Shown here in pieces: positions 13,470-14,346 of a stretch of DNA of 14,346 nt. How positions within the stretch are numbered: the stretch's first letter is position 1; every line of letters starts with the position of its first letter. Origin of the DNA: Minisyncoccota bacterium (GTDB taxonomy: Bacteria; Patescibacteriota; Minisyncoccia; Moranbacterales; GCA-2747515). The notes under the pieces are model-generated. The model had not been told where the DNA came from and did not search any database. It saw only the letters and a list, made by a program, of their open reading frames with translations. The position numbers and the translations under genes are program-made. The DNA lies in contig CALIRC010000049.1 of assembly GCA_938044295.1 (NCBI GenBank), positions 1 through 14,346 of the forward strand, written 5' to 3'.

Positions 13470-14346
13470 TCACCACCCACGGGATGCTCTCACATCTCCC
13501 ACAAATGTTGGCTCTATCTCGCGTAATCTTTCACTACAATCTTTTTCTATGTCTGTGCCTTCAGGACGTGAGTCTAGATGTTTTATATATTTTTCATGAC
13601 GATCTCTAGATGTATCTACTTGTCCAAGCCTATGAAAAAATTCTTTACATGCAGGAAAACTTGTATAACTATTTTCAAATTTTTTGTCTGGGGTGTCTTC
13701 TGCAAAAACACTCATTCCTTGAGCCCATTTTGTGAACTCGCTACAACGACCGTCGCCTGCACGCACCTGCTTTTTTGTTAATTCTTCATATGCAGCAATA
13801 ATTTGCTCATTACTCGCACCCTGACCTTTTAGCGCCAGTCCTAGATCCCTACAAAATGTAGCAGCTATTCTTACATCCTTGTCATCAAATTGTGCAGTTT
13901 CCTCTTCGAGAATGTTGAGAGTATTTTCAAATACAGCTCCGGTATCTTCTGTTGCGTATTTCGTGTCTTCTAGGGTCATTTGTACGCAACCATCTTGCGT
14001 GCATTTATAGGATGCAGATCCTGGTATTTTTATACAAAATGAAAAGGTCTGATCAGTAGAGTTTGCTTCAAATTCACATAGTGCTTGTTTTGTGAATTTT
14101 AATTTACTACTATCTACCCACAATTCACCGGGATTGCCACAAATCCGTGCATTATCATATGGCTCTGAAATAATCCGACCTTCGCTCATGCAGCGTTTTG
14201 CGATATCGATATTTTTCTCAAGTGCTGGCAATACCCTTTGTGCGGCATCTTGTTTTTTTTTCTGACTCTTAATTTTTCTGTTGTCTTCTTGATTTTGGAG
14301 ATACGAGCACGAGCCGACAGACATAGCAGTGAGTAGGATTACTAGG
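13470..14346 (-). CDS. Lipoprotein with N-terminal six-cysteine module, 5' end cut by the window
   Basis: The frame stays open to the window edge. Before the internal ATG at 14324 it reads LVILLTA, giving LVILLTAMSVGSC, a lipoprotein signal with lipobox VGSC. The true start therefore lies outside the window and the Cys at 14309-14307 is probably lipidated. After a charged helical linker comes a six-cysteine module (numbered from the internal ATG: C45, C62, C83, C97, C108, C113) with CMSEGR, SEPYDN and WVDSSK, shared with the anchored protein at 1316-2116. The remaining ~165 residues are helical, acidic and basic by turns, with four further cysteines (158, 194, 226, 263). Function unknown; an envelope role is inferred. 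Stop is TGA, one of two in the window. Confidence 0.8.
   Translation of the reverse strand, partial: LVILLTAMSVGSCSYLQNQEDNRKIKSQKKKQDAAQRVLPALEKNIDIAKRCMSEGRIISEPYDNARICGNPGELWVDSSKLKFTKQALCEFEANSTDQTFSFCIKIPGSASYKCTQDGCVQMTLEDTKYATEDTGAVFENTLNILEEETAQFDDKDVRIAATFCRDLGLALKGQGASNEQIIAAYEELTKKQVRAGDGRCSEFTKWAQGMSVFAEDTPDKKFENSYTSFPACKEFFHRLGQVDTSRDRHEKYIKHLDSRPEGTDIEKDCSERLREIEPTFVGDVRASRGW

Noticed and set aside
13083..13472. UGA recoded as glycine (Gracilibacteria/SR1-type code)
   Set aside because: Two genes end in TGA and read on for some codons, but GyrB and the 739-residue protein contain no in-frame TGA, and checked GyrB glycines such as EGDSAGG use GGN, so the standard code holds.

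Overview
The window reads in the standard bacterial code, with TAA, TAG and two TGA stops. It is AT-rich and split into many short operons on both strands. It looks like a chromosomal segment of a Patescibacteria/CPR-type bacterium (Peregrinibacteria, Parcubacteria or a relative). The reasons are the style of the small multi-pass membrane proteins, a 157-residue protein with the 'YELLVVGAQ...PIVSPG...ARYAMVR' pattern I associate with CPR genomes, several starts without a Shine-Dalgarno sequence, and Cys-rich anchored proteins of unknown function. No marker settles the lineage.

Layout. Positions 1-472 hold a wrecked GH16 glycoside hydrolase on the minus strand: leader-like 5' end, four in-frame stops, and a well-preserved C-terminus. 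Minus-strand genes follow for a membrane-anchored CBS-pair protein (473-1126), an anchored six-cysteine protein (1316-2116), a multi-pass protein resembling DUF6498 (2322-3014) and DNA gyrase subunit B (3190-5238, the one clear housekeeping gene). A divergent secreted PL14-type polysaccharide lyase (5455-6198) has its own promoter, strong RBS and terminator. Then come three small membrane proteins on the minus strand (6286-6663, 6903-7196 and a 58-residue one at 7278-7454). Divergent from the last, with back-to-back -10 elements, is a ferric-reductase/MsrQ-like membrane protein (7525-8172) that seems to lack the haem-ligand histidines.

The gene-poor 8173-8791 stretch has a promoter, a set of hairpins enclosed by a long-range helix, and a strong terminator. 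It is a candidate independent RNA of about 190 nt. A 739-residue secreted PQQ-type sugar dehydrogenase-like beta-propeller with PKD and Ig-like domains (8792-11011, minus) follows. Upstream of it is a cluster of overlapping inverted repeats (11196-11332). Two plus-strand genes with near-consensus extended -10 promoters come next: the CPR-style hypothetical (11566-12039) and a small secreted protein (12615-13085). The right end holds a frameshifted IS30-family transposase remnant (13146-13435) and a lipoprotein (13470 to the window edge) whose true start lies outside the window.

How it fits together. Three exported carbohydrate-active proteins, one of them decayed, suggest the cell modifies or consumes extracellular acidic polysaccharide or glucan, or did so recently. 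The anchored protein at 1316-2116 and the lipoprotein at the right edge share a six-cysteine module about 11 kb apart, which appears not to be a described domain. The most novel items are that shared module, the candidate RNA at 8331-8518, the haem-less reductase-like protein and the hairpin array at 11196-11332. No complete defence system, CRISPR array, tRNA or rRNA is visible.
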